This document shows positions 26,345 through 33,696 of a stretch of 58,410 nucleotides of DNA, in pieces; position 1 is the first letter of the stretch; every line of letters begins with the position of its first letter. The stretch comes from Planctomycetota bacterium. GTDB lineage: Bacteria; Planctomycetota; Phycisphaerae; Phycisphaerales; Zrk34. The stretch is taken from positions 1 through 58,410 of the forward strand of contig WGMD01000033.1 of the NCBI GenBank assembly GCA_016125255.1, read 5' to 3'. Made by a program: the position numbers and the translations under genes. Below the pieces are notes generated by a model. The model made no database searches, was not told the origin of the DNA, and worked only from the letters and a program-made list of their open reading frames with translations.

Positions 26345-26628
26345 CTTATGTTCCGTCTTATGTACCGGCGTTTTGGAACAAAAGTCATGCACGCAAGTAA
26401 CAGTAACGACAACGCATTATGTACGTCCGATACCCTTTTGTACCTTTTGTTCCCGGAGAAAGTCATACAGTCAACGGGAGTGGGTACACGCGTGAAGAAA
26501 GAGGGGAAAAAGAGAGGCGGAACAAAAGGGGTAATAAGGGTAGATATATATATCAATATATATATTTAACAGACACTTACAGCGACGACTTTTGTTCCAT
26601 AAACGACGGAACAAAAGCGGACAAAAAG
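26345..26628. repeat. Iteron-like cluster, candidate replication origin
   Basis: The 10-mer GGAACAAAAG occurs five times in 244 bp without mismatch: plus orientation at 26375, 26519 and 26608, minus orientation at 26444 and 26589. Near copies are at 26345, 26435 and 26619. The last two exact copies form a perfect inverted repeat with a 9-base loop. Between them, 26532-26569 is almost pure A/T (TATATATATCAATATATATA). The region has no convincing gene and follows the replication gene. Clustered short repeats plus an AT-rich tract are the usual form of an iteron origin; a dense regulator site is the alternative. Confidence 0.7.
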
Positions 26629-26640
26629 GGGCAATAAGCC

Positions 26641-27042
26641 ATGAACGACAAAATTGAATCGAAAACGCTAGAAACGATCGCCGCCGACCTTGAAGATGCA
26701 AGCCGAATCATCGGGTCATGGGCCGACGTCATCCGCAGGGCAGACATCAAGTCGGAGCGATCCGCCGACGTCGCCTTCCTGACGAAGCGATCGCAACGCT
26801 ACATGCAGAGCGCGCGCGCCGCCGTCTCCCTGGCCAGCAAGAGCAAGCGCCAACGTGGCGACGACGCACCGCCGATGCCTATTCGCGAGGTTGAACGCTT
26901 GGCCACAATGCAGAACTTCGGCCGCCGCGTGATGACGCGCGCAAAGAAGGAACTCGACACCAGGACGATCGCACAGCTGGGGACGTTCCCGCCTGTTTAT
27001 CACTTGCAACTGCCCGACCAGAAGCTAGCACACTCTCTATGA
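26641..27042 (+). CDS. Hypothetical protein
   Basis: 133 aa, mostly helical and charged (ETIAADLEDASRIIGSWADVIRR; RSQRYMQSARAAVSLASKSKR). No family recognised. It is the first gene after the repeat cluster, and its stop overlaps the start of the next frame (ATGA at 27039). It begins a run of five genes joined by four-base start/stop overlaps. The Shine-Dalgarno is weak (AAAGGGGC). Confidence 0.65.
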   Translation: MNDKIESKTLETIAADLEDASRIIGSWADVIRRADIKSERSADVAFLTKRSQRYMQSARAAVSLASKSKRQRGDDAPPMPIREVERLATMQNFGRRVMTRAKKELDTRTIAQLGTFPPVYHLQLPDQKLAHSL

Positions 27043-27269
27043 CCCTAGACGTGGTGATATTAGATTCTAGATCAATATCCAATGTCACCACATCACAGGG
27101 TTACGCAAGGCGCGCGACCATGTGTACATGCAGCGACAACGTGAACAACTGCCGTCGACGCCTTGATGCGCGCGCAAAAAAGGTACTTCCTTGCCAACGC
27201 TTGACTTATGGCGGCGGGAACACTCGGACGGTCTTGGAAGTTTCTTTTGAGGAAATTAACAAAATATGA
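27039..27269 (+). CDS. Possible small protein in overlap chain
   Basis: 76 aa. No family recognised and the composition is not strongly coding (three Cys, many Arg, Ser and Thr). The case for it is positional: it begins at an ATGA overlap with the gene before and ends in an ATGA overlap with the gene after, which would be a coincidence for a random frame. The palindromic site at 27051-27091 lies inside it, so the region may instead be an intergenic control segment. Confidence 0.4.
   Translation: MTLDVVILDSRSISNVTTSQGYARRATMCTCSDNVNNCRRRLDARAKKVLPCQRLTYGGGNTRTVLEVSFEEINKI
27051..27091. repeat. Nested inverted repeat, operator candidate
   Basis: GTGGTGA (27051-27057) pairs with TCACCAC (27085-27091), and inside it GATATT (27056-27061) pairs with AATATC (27074-27079), with TCTAGA at the centre. 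The 41-bp, AT-rich dyad is unlike the surrounding coding sequence and fits a dimeric protein-binding site. Confidence 0.5.
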
Positions 27270-27664
27270 CGCACCCGTATGAAAAAGCGATCCTGCTTGG
27301 AATTCTTGCCGAGCTTGACGTTGCCGGCGACCCGCCGACTGGCGTCGCGATGCGGATCGTCGACGAGCTTCGCGCGTTCGGCGTGCGATACCTTCCGGCG
27401 TGCTGGCACGATCGAGCGCACACGAACCGCGAAGCGAACCGCTTCCGACTGGCCGTCGCTCGCCTTGAGCGCGCCGGCCAGGTCGAGCGGGTTCAGGTCA
27501 TCGGCAGTCGGACGACTCATCTTCGGCCGACGCCGGCTGGGATTGCGGCGGCCGTTGGTATCGGCGACGCCGACGGCGCCGGCGCGGACGTCGCCGCAGT
27601 GATTCGGGCGTTGTCGCTGTGCGAATGGTGGGACCCGTCGGCAATCACGGAGGCCGCGCGATGA
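27266..27664 (+). CDS. Hypothetical winged-helix-like protein, paralogue of next gene
   Basis: 132 aa. PYEKAILLGILAELDVAGD at the N-terminus and RLAVARLERAGQVERVQVIG followed by RTTHLRPTPAGIAAAVG in the middle match the next protein (PYERAILLGVVATIDLASD; KLEAAGYVRLVRILG; RVTHVEPTAQGIKLGIA). The pattern helix, helix, then a two-strand turn resembles a winged helix (MarR-like), so DNA binding is possible. Coupled by ATGA overlaps on both sides. No family name can be given. Confidence 0.7.
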   Translation: MTHPYEKAILLGILAELDVAGDPPTGVAMRIVDELRAFGVRYLPACWHDRAHTNREANRFRLAVARLERAGQVERVQVIGSRTTHLRPTPAGIAAAVGIGDADGAGADVAAVIRALSLCEWWDPSAITEAAR

Positions 27665-28152
27665 AGCGACGCAGGAACAATCGCCTTAGTCCGTACGAGC
27701 GCGCAATTCTGCTCGGTGTGGTCGCAACGATCGACCTGGCCAGCGACGAAACGGTCGGCTGGACGCATGACCGGCGAGTCGACGTGCTGGCGCATGGGCC
27801 GTTGTGGCGTCCCGCCGACTGGCTTACGCGGGACGTGACGGCGACAGATCGCCGCCGATTCATGACCGCCGGCGCGAAGCTCGAAGCGGCCGGATATGTC
27901 CGCCTGGTCCGCATCCTGGGCGAGCGTGTCACGCACGTCGAGCCGACGGCCCAGGGCATCAAGCTTGGGATTGCGCTAGCCCTCGGCGAAGCGATTCCAC
28001 TCAACGTCGAGGCGTTGAGTCGAACGCTTGGCGCTTCGGCTTGGTCAAAAAATTGGACATTGGCGGACCTTGTCGGCGACTCGACCGTTGAGGACATCCG
28101 ATTGGGATTCATTCGCGCCACCGGCGGCCATCACCCGGACGCACGCGCATGA
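27661..28152 (+). CDS. Hypothetical winged-helix-like protein, paralogue of previous gene
   Basis: 163 aa from ATG 27661, which overlaps the previous stop; the frame is open upstream to 27619. It starts with a basic arm (MKRRRNNR), then the repeat of the neighbour's fold as described there, and a C-terminal extension (ALSRTLGASAWSKNWTLADLV...). A tandem duplication followed by divergence is the simplest reading. Possible DNA-binding regulator pair of the element. Confidence 0.7.
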   Translation: MKRRRNNRLSPYERAILLGVVATIDLASDETVGWTHDRRVDVLAHGPLWRPADWLTRDVTATDRRRFMTAGAKLEAAGYVRLVRILGERVTHVEPTAQGIKLGIALALGEAIPLNVEALSRTLGASAWSKNWTLADLVGDSTVEDIRLGFIRATGGHHPDARA

Positions 28153-28649
28153 CCACGACCGCCACGACAGCACGACGCCGCACGCGCCCGCCGACCGCCG
28201 AGACGCCGGCCGTCGAACCGGCCGACCTGTCGGCCGCGCTCATTTCCGAGGCCGAACGCATCATCGGCGGGCCGCTTCCGACGGTGTCAATCGATCGGGC
28301 CGCATTGCTTATTCGGGCCGGCGCGCGTCAACCACAAGACCTGGCCGACCTGTCCGATCAGCGTGTCGCGATCGCAGTCATCGCCGCCGGCCGGCCGGTT
28401 CGACCGATCGTCGATCGGCCAATTCTCACCGCGAGCGCGGCGGCGGTCTACGAACTGCTGTTGGAGTATCCGCCGCACCGTGGGCTCACCAGCACGGAAA
28501 TACTCGACCTGCTATCCGATCGCGGGTTCCGCCTTGACGCATCGACGCTTCGCGGCCGGGTCATCAAAGAGCTTGGGCCGTACGGCATCGAGAATCGCCG
28601 GAACGCCGGCTATCGCATTCCGGCTTCACGGCGTCCGCAGAAAACCTAA
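28149..28649 (+). CDS. Hypothetical protein with C-terminal winged-helix-like region
   Basis: 166 aa. The N-terminal 35 residues are Thr/Pro/Arg-rich and disordered. The C-terminal part (about 100-160) has AAAVYELLLEYPPHRGLTST, EILDLLSDRGFRLDASTLRGRVIKEL, then NRRNAGYRIP, which reads as a winged helix with a recognition helix and wing. Coupled to the preceding gene by an ATGA overlap and the last gene of that chain. No family name assigned. Confidence 0.65.
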   Translation: MTTTATTARRRTRPPTAETPAVEPADLSAALISEAERIIGGPLPTVSIDRAALLIRAGARQPQDLADLSDQRVAIAVIAAGRPVRPIVDRPILTASAAAVYELLLEYPPHRGLTSTEILDLLSDRGFRLDASTLRGRVIKELGPYGIENRRNAGYRIPASRRPQKT

Positions 28650-28656
28650 CAGCACG

Positions 28657-28692
28657 CAACATCGGCGATACATCCGCGCGTACATCGGCGCG
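28657..28692. repeat. Tandem 12-bp repeats upstream of the 228-aa gene
   Basis: Three adjacent related 12-base units: CAACATCGGCGA, TACATCCGCGCG, TACATCGGCGCG. They lie in the 99-bp gap between two genes, where a promoter for the following operon is expected. Likely a protein-binding site. Confidence 0.45.
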
Positions 28693-28748
28693 AAGTCGGT
28701 CGCGTAAATTCGTCATCGTCAATCAACCGCCCCGAAGGAACACCGTCA

Positions 28749-29435
28749 ATGATCGCACCAAACACACAATCTGCGGCCGGCCTGCTGACGATCGAGCAGG
28801 TCGCCAGCGAACTCGCGACAAGCCGAATTGCGGCAAGCAGACTCATCGCCCGCGGCGCCCTGCCGGCCTACCGCCTGGGACCGAACGGCCCGCAGCGCGT
28901 CCATGCGGCCGACGTCGCCAAGTATGTCGCCGCGGGTACGCCCGACTTCGCCATGCCGCCGCTTCGTGGCGCGTGGTTCGACGATCGCCGCGAGATTGTC
29001 GCGGCGCGCACGTTCGCCGAACGCGCGGCCAAACTCATCGGCGACGCCGTGCCGGCCGAAGCGCCGTCGGCGTCGACCGTCCGCGTCGGCATCACGCCGG
29101 CAATGCGTGCGCTCATCGCAACGCCGGTCGACGCCAAGAGCGATCCCGACAAATCACCGCGCCGCTTTGGCGTCTACGGGCTCGCCTGGGCCGTGTGCGC
29201 CTTCCGTGACGCCGCATATGAAGCGGCCGGTCGTGGCCAGGCGATCAACGCACTGTACGCCGACCGCGATGCCTACCGTCGCATCGTCGCCGCCGCCGGC
29301 GACACGTTCAATCGCGCATCCATGAACGTCACGAAAATCTATACGTCGAAGGACGTCAGCTTCGGCGTGAAGTACAGCGACATCCTGAACGTGCTGGGCT
29401 ACACGACTGACAAGCTCGCCGAAATGGCACTCTGA
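28749..29435 (+). CDS. Hypothetical protein with excisionase-like HTH
   Basis: 228 aa with AAGGAA before ATG 28749. The N-terminus (about 13-60) is an HTH_17/excisionase-like motif: LLTIEQVASELATSRIAASRLIARGALPAYRLG, then HAADVAKYVAAG. The C-terminal 160 residues, with an Ala-rich helical region and a lysine-bearing end (MNVTKIYTSKDVSFGVKYSDILNVLGY), match no family I know. First gene of the right-hand operon that leads to the tape measure gene; may regulate or be part of that module. Confidence 0.7.
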   Translation: MIAPNTQSAAGLLTIEQVASELATSRIAASRLIARGALPAYRLGPNGPQRVHAADVAKYVAAGTPDFAMPPLRGAWFDDRREIVAARTFAERAAKLIGDAVPAEAPSASTVRVGITPAMRALIATPVDAKSDPDKSPRRFGVYGLAWAVCAFRDAAYEAAGRGQAINALYADRDAYRRIVAAAGDTFNRASMNVTKIYTSKDVSFGVKYSDILNVLGYTTDKLAEMAL

Positions 29436-29449
29436 CGTTGAGGTTCGAC

Positions 29450-29806
29450 GTGATTATCGTTCCGCAGAATCTTGAACTTGGCACTTCGCCGGCGCCGTCG
29501 GCCGCGACCTTCGACGAACTGCGGGCCGCCATGCCGAAGGCGTCTTCCGACTTCATCGTTGCGGCGCAGTCGGCCGGCATGACGCTCGACGACGCGAAGG
29601 CGAAGTATACGGCCGACCTGGAAGAAAAGGTTCGGCAACAAGCCGGCGTCATCAAAGCGATTGCAGGCGACGAAGGGTTGCCGCACTTCGCCAACGCGTC
29701 AGCGACCAAGCCGGCGAAGCGCTACGGAAGTCTCTCGCCCGCGCTGTCGCGATTCGCCGCCGGCATCACGTTCGACACCAGCAACGACGAACAGAAAGGA
29801 ATCTGA
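29450..29806 (+). CDS. Hypothetical phage-type protein
   Basis: 118 aa from GTG 29450, which has GAGG six bases upstream; a TTG at 29438 is the alternative. The segment AATFDELRAAMPKASSDFIVAAQSAG and DAKAKYTADLEEKVRQ resembles the short helical C-terminal motif common in prophage S49/ClpP-type head proteases, but the protease domain is absent. The last 35 residues are Ser/Thr-rich. Four bases separate it from the next gene. It may be a relic or a small structural or scaffolding protein. Confidence 0.6.
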   Translation: MIIVPQNLELGTSPAPSAATFDELRAAMPKASSDFIVAAQSAGMTLDDAKAKYTADLEEKVRQQAGVIKAIAGDEGLPHFANASATKPAKRYGSLSPALSRFAAGITFDTSNDEQKGI

Positions 29807-29809
29807 CTG

Positions 29810-30391
29810 ATGGCCTGGACCCCGCTCGCACAGATCGAACCGCAACCGTGGCACAGTCGGAAGACGCGCGCCGAAGTTGACGCCGTCAACACGGCGATCG
29901 ACAGCATCATCACATGCCGGCAGACCATCGACGAAGATCGCGCGCGACTTGAGCGACTCGCCGTCGACGGCATCGACGAACATGACATCGCGTCGGCCGA
30001 CACCATCCGGGCGAATCGCCTGCTGGCGCTCCGCGAGGAAGTCGCTGTGCGCCATCGGATCAACGCGCTGTATCAATCGTTCGCCGAAGACGCCACGAAG
30101 GCGCACGCCAAAGCGATCGAACACGTCGACGCCATGCGGGCGGACCTGCTGTCGAAGCTGCACGGCCTGGGCTTCGGTGGCGATGGCGTGACCTGGCGAA
30201 ACGACATCGCCGGGTGCGTCTATCCCGGCACGCTCAACGGTCACGCCGCCGTCCGCGAAGCTCGCGAGCATGTCGAATCGCTGGCCAATTCGTCGGCGCG
30301 TCAGGAATGGATTCGCCTGAATCGCGAACGGCTCGAAAGCGTGACGCGCGAACTTCGCCGCATCCGTGACGACGCGGTCGCCCGGACCTGA
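29810..30391 (+). CDS. Hypothetical coiled-coil protein
   Basis: 193 aa, helical throughout with long heptad-like runs (TAIDSIITCRQTIDEDRARLERLA; RLLALREEVAVRHRINAL; WIRLNRERLESVTRELRRIRDD). No family recognised. Located in the operon just ahead of the tape measure gene, where siphophages keep tail or head-tail proteins, but no specific match to tail assembly chaperones is visible. Confidence 0.65.
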   Translation: MAWTPLAQIEPQPWHSRKTRAEVDAVNTAIDSIITCRQTIDEDRARLERLAVDGIDEHDIASADTIRANRLLALREEVAVRHRINALYQSFAEDATKAHAKAIEHVDAMRADLLSKLHGLGFGGDGVTWRNDIAGCVYPGTLNGHAAVREAREHVESLANSSARQEWIRLNRERLESVTRELRRIRDDAVART

Positions 30392-30431
30392 TGACCTTCA
30401 CGGCATCGGTTGCAGATGCCGACGCACCACG

Positions 30432-30463
30432 CCCCGGCCGGCGAATCTCCGCGCCGGCCGGGG
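30432..30463 (+). terminator. Strong GC hairpin ahead of the tape measure module
   Basis: A perfect 12-bp inverted repeat, CCCCGGCCGGCG with CGCCGGCCGGGG, with an 8-base loop, followed by GTTTC. It sits 41 bp after the coiled-coil gene and 20 bp before the 74-aa gene. The poor T-tract suggests an attenuator or mRNA-stability element separating expression of the two parts. Confidence 0.6.
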
Positions 30464-30482
30464 GTTTCAAAGAGCAATCGTT

Positions 30483-30707
30483 ATGCAAACGCTCATCGCC
30501 ATCATCAAAGACGCATACATCGCCGCCGACGCCATTGTGTCGGCGCTCCGCGGCGGACGCCGCCAGGAAGCGAAGGCGGTCGTCCGTTGCTGGGTCGCCA
30601 TGACGCGGGCGAGACTCAACGTCGACTGGCTTTTGACGAAGGGCCGCGCCCGCCGGGTCGTCGTCAACGTGTCCGCTTGCATCGCACGCACGATCGGAGT
30701 CGCCTGA
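30483..30707 (+). CDS. Small hypothetical protein before tape measure gene
   Basis: 74 aa from ATG 30483; the frame continues upstream through the hairpin to 30366, which is unlikely to be translated. Helical with a basic C-terminal half (ALRGGRRQEAKAVVRCW, KGRARRVVVNVSACIA). It ends one base before the tape measure start, so the two are co-expressed. Position matches the small assembly protein upstream of tape measure genes in phages, but sequence similarity was not recognised. Confidence 0.55.
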   Translation: MQTLIAIIKDAYIAADAIVSALRGGRRQEAKAVVRCWVAMTRARLNVDWLLTKGRARRVVVNVSACIARTIGVA

Positions 30708-30708
30708 T

Positions 30709-32694
30709 ATGCCATCTGGAAAATCCATCGAAGCCGGCCGCGCCTACGTCCGAATCTTCGGCGACGATTCGGCGTTGATCCGCACGCTCAACAAGCAAAG
30801 CAAACAGTTGAAGGCGTGGGGCAAGTCGGTCGCGACGATTGGCGCCGGGATCGCAGCCGCCGGGGCGGCTGTGCTGGGGCCGATTCTGTACGCGACGAAG
30901 CAATTCGCCGCGTCGGGCGACGTGCTCGACAAGATGTCGCAGCGAACAGGCATCACCGTCGAAAACCTGTCGGAACTGAGCTTCGCAGCAGAACAGTCGG
31001 GAAGCAACCTTGACTCGCTCGAAAAGGGCATCAAGGGAATGCAGCGGACAATAAACGACGCAAACAACGGTCTTGGCGAATCGAAAGACGCATTGCGTGA
31101 AGTCGGCTTGTCCGCCGAAGCCCTGGCCGGCCAGTCGCCGGATGAACAGATGAAGCGGATCGCCGACGGCCTGGCATCCATCCCCGACGACGGCAAGCGC
31201 GCCGCGGTCGCGATGAAGATTTTCGGCAAGTCGGGGCAAGAGCTTATCCCGCTGCTTGCCGGCGGCCGCAAGGGTATGGAGGCGTTGACTGCCGAAGCCC
31301 GCGAATTCGGATTGACCGTCAGCACGAAGGCGAGCAAAGACGCCGCGGCGTTGACGGACGCCATGAACCTGATGCGACGCGTCGTCGATCGCCTTGTCTT
31401 CGGCATCGGCGGGGCGCTGGCGCCTGTGCTGACGGAACTACTGACGAAGACGGCCGGCATCACGGCGAAGTTTATCAAGTGGGTCGACGCAAACGGCCCG
31501 CTTATCGCCATGATCGCCAAGATCGCCGCGGGCGTCGTCGCCGTCGGCACGGCGATCGTCGCCGTCGGCGGGCTGATTATCTTCGCCGGGTCAGCGATGG
31601 GCGGCCTGGCGACGATCCTGACGACCGTCGGATCGATCGTCGGCGGCGTGACGGCGGCCATCGGTGCGATGCTGTCGCCGATCGCTTTGGTCATCGCCGC
31701 CGTTGCATCGCTTGGCGTCTACGTTGCGTCCTACTTCGGCTTGATCGACGCGGCCGTGTCGAAGGGGTCGGAAGTCTTCGGCGTGCTACGCGATGACGCT
31801 GTTAACGCGTTTGAAGCGATCAAGGCGGCATTGTCTGCGGGCGACATCAGCGCCGCCGCGGCCGTATTGTGGGCGTTGCTCAAGTTGGAGTGGGCCCGCG
31901 GGATCACGGCCTTGCAAGGGTACTGGTCGCAATTCAAGGTATTCATGCTGACGACCGCCGTCGACATCGCCGCAGGCGTGGCGTCGGCGCTGGTTGATTC
32001 GTGGTCGGGCCTGCAATCGATTTGGGTCGAAGTCACTTCGGCGATGGCGGCCGCATGGTCGTCACTGTCGGCGAGTGTGCAAAGCATCTGGAACGAAACG
32101 ACCGGATGGGTCGCAAAGAAGCTGCTGCAACTTCGCGGGCTCATCGACGACACCTTCGACACCGACAAGGCAATCGCCTTGATCGATCAGCAGACGGCCG
32201 CCCGCGAGCAGGGCATCCGCCGCCGGGAATCCGCCGGCGTCGCCGCGGCGACGGCTGACCGCGATCGCCGGCTTGCAGACATCAGCAACCAGCGGGCGAC
32301 GGCAAACGCAAACATTACGAACCTGGCGGCTGGGGCGACGGGGGCGATCGGCGCCAACGCCGACAGCGAGCTTGCAGCCTCGCTGGCCAATCTGGCGAAG
32401 GCGCAAGCAGCGTACAAAGACGAACTGACCAACGCTCGCAAGCGATCCGCCGTCGACAAGTCCACGACAGTGACTTCGAGCCCGATCAAGTTGCCCGTCG
32501 GCGGCCCGGCTGCGATCGCGACAACGGCGGCGAAGACGACGGGCACATTCAACGCGTTCGGCGTCCGCAGACTGGACACGCAAGGGCGCATCGCGCGATT
32601 GCAAGAACGGGCGGCGAAGGCGGCAGAAGCGACGGTCGACAAGCTCGGTCGCATCGAACGCGCGATCGTGGCGAACGCTCCAAAATTTGCTTGA
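30709..32694 (+). CDS. Phage tail tape measure protein
   Basis: 661 aa with GGAG about ten bases upstream. N-terminal tape-measure core: YVRIFGDDSALIRTLNKQSKQLKAWGKSVATIGAG, then DVLDKMSQRTGITVENLSELSFAAEQSG and a helical region resembling the TIGR01760-type conserved block. A long hydrophobic stretch (about residues 262-345, Gly/Ala/Val-rich) may form several membrane-spanning segments, usual in tape measure proteins that help DNA cross the membrane. The C-terminus (about 495-661) is coiled coil with RIARLQERAAKAAEATVDKLGRIER. In phages it fixes tail length. Here no other tail-tube or head genes were recognised. Confidence 0.85.
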   Translation: MPSGKSIEAGRAYVRIFGDDSALIRTLNKQSKQLKAWGKSVATIGAGIAAAGAAVLGPILYATKQFAASGDVLDKMSQRTGITVENLSELSFAAEQSGSNLDSLEKGIKGMQRTINDANNGLGESKDALREVGLSAEALAGQSPDEQMKRIADGLASIPDDGKRAAVAMKIFGKSGQELIPLLAGGRKGMEALTAEAREFGLTVSTKASKDAAALTDAMNLMRRVVDRLVFGIGGALAPVLTELLTKTAGITAKFIKWVDANGPLIAMIAKIAAGVVAVGTAIVAVGGLIIFAGSAMGGLATILTTVGSIVGGVTAAIGAMLSPIALVIAAVASLGVYVASYFGLIDAAVSKGSEVFGVLRDDAVNAFEAIKAALSAGDISAAAAVLWALLKLEWARGITALQGYWSQFKVFMLTTAVDIAAGVASALVDSWSGLQSIWVEVTSAMAAAWSSLSASVQSIWNETTGWVAKKLLQLRGLIDDTFDTDKAIALIDQQTAAREQGIRRRESAGVAAATADRDRRLADISNQRATANANITNLAAGATGAIGANADSELAASLANLAKAQAAYKDELTNARKRSAVDKSTTVTSSPIKLPVGGPAAIATTAAKTTGTFNAFGVRRLDTQGRIARLQERAAKAAEATVDKLGRIERAIVANAPKFA

Positions 32695-32703
32695 GGGTGA
32701 CGC

Positions 32704-33504
32704 ATGGCGATCACAGTTGAAGAACGGTACGGCCGCCAGCTTTCCGGCTCATCTGGCGAACAGGTCTACTTAATTCAAGGGGCCGTCGATGGCGGCGGCG
32801 ACCATGATTCCGCGGCGGCGCGTGCGGCGTTGCTAGCCGGATCGCCGACGACATTCGCAGGCCTTGTTCGCGACGATGAATCGTGCCGCGTTGAAGAAAT
32901 CAAATCGATCGCCGGCGCGTTTGAAGGGTTCGTGTCGTACACGGTCAACGAGCTTGAGGAAGTCGGATCGTCGTCGTATGACTTCGACATCAGCGGCGAA
33001 GCGTTGCGGATCACGCACAGCTTGTCGACCACAAAATACGGAACTGGCGCGCCCGACTTCAAAGGCGCGATCAACGTCGTCGACGGCAAGGTCGACGGCG
33101 TTGACATCATACAGCCGAAATTCAGCTTTTCGGAAACGCATATCATCGACGACGGCGACGTCGATGAGAGCTACAAGAACACGATCGCGTCGCTGGTCGG
33201 CAAGGTGAACGCCGCGAGCTTCCGCGGACACGCCGCCGGCGAAGTGCTGTTTACCGGAGCCAGCGGGTCGAAGCGCAAGAAAAAGGGCGATTGGGAAATC
33301 AAATTCAGCTTCGCCGTCAGTCTCACACGAACCGACATTCCGATCGGCGACATCACTGTCACAACTAAGGATGGATGGGATTACTTGTGGGTTTACTATG
33401 TTTCCGACATCGACTCGACGGCGCATGAGCCGGTACAGATTCCGCGATCGGCATATGTCGAAAAGGTGTTCTACGACGCCGACTTTTCCTTATTGGGGAT
33501 TTGA
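32704..33504 (+). CDS. Hypothetical protein following tape measure gene (tail-associated candidate)
   Basis: 266 aa, GAGGGTGACGC before ATG 32704. Strongly beta-rich and acidic (RRVEEIKS-type loops, NELEEVGSSSYDFDISGEALRITH, KPKFSFSETHIIDDGDVDES). The end (DGWDYLWVYYVSDID, then YVEKVFYDADFSLLGI) is conserved-looking. Genes right after tape measure usually encode distal tail or hub proteins, and that is the most natural guess, but no family was recognised. Encoded nine bases downstream of the tape measure stop. Confidence 0.65.
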   Translation: MAITVEERYGRQLSGSSGEQVYLIQGAVDGGGDHDSAAARAALLAGSPTTFAGLVRDDESCRVEEIKSIAGAFEGFVSYTVNELEEVGSSSYDFDISGEALRITHSLSTTKYGTGAPDFKGAINVVDGKVDGVDIIQPKFSFSETHIIDDGDVDESYKNTIASLVGKVNAASFRGHAAGEVLFTGASGSKRKKKGDWEIKFSFAVSLTRTDIPIGDITVTTKDGWDYLWVYYVSDIDSTAHEPVQIPRSAYVEKVFYDADFSLLGI

Positions 33505-33506
33505 CC

Positions 33507-33653
33507 ATGATCTACTATCCTCGCCAGCACAAGGGTAAGCCGGCGGCAAATCGGCCGGCGAAGCGGGGGACGTTTCACGTCAGCGACGTCGTGTTGCGGC
33601 AGATGGGGGAGAAGGCGACGCCGGCGACGAAGCAAAAGCCGGCCTCTGGATAA
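33507..33653 (+). CDS. Small basic hypothetical protein
   Basis: 48 aa. It starts two bases after the stop of the previous gene and ends TAA at 33651. Sequence begins MIYYPRQHKGKP and is rich in Lys, Ala, Pro and Arg, with a central GTFHVSDVVLRQMGEKA. No family recognised. The tight spacing and codon use like the genes before it support translation, but at this length it could be spurious. Confidence 0.5.
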   Translation: MIYYPRQHKGKPAANRPAKRGTFHVSDVVLRQMGEKATPATKQKPASG

Positions 33654-33676
33654 TGTAAGTTGGCCGATTCTGATAA

Positions 33677-33696
33677 CATCTTGTCATGTCAAGATG
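33677..33696 (+). promoter_or_regulatory. Inverted repeat holding the HEPN-gene start codon
   Basis: CATCTTG (33677-33683) pairs perfectly with CAAGATG (33690-33696), and the ATG at 33686 lies in the six-base loop. No Shine-Dalgarno is evident. It may be an operator overlapping the start or an RNA hairpin that limits translation of a potentially toxic nuclease. Confidence 0.5.

Noticed and set aside
26348-26637. Two overlapping frames of about 72 codons in the repeat cluster
   Set aside because: They translate the iteron-like repeats and the TA tract (KKEGKKRGG, YINIYI). Low complexity and no ribosome site.
30391-30603. Frame of 70 codons after the coiled-coil gene
   Set aside because: It spans the 12-bp GC hairpin and lies out of frame over the 74-aa gene.
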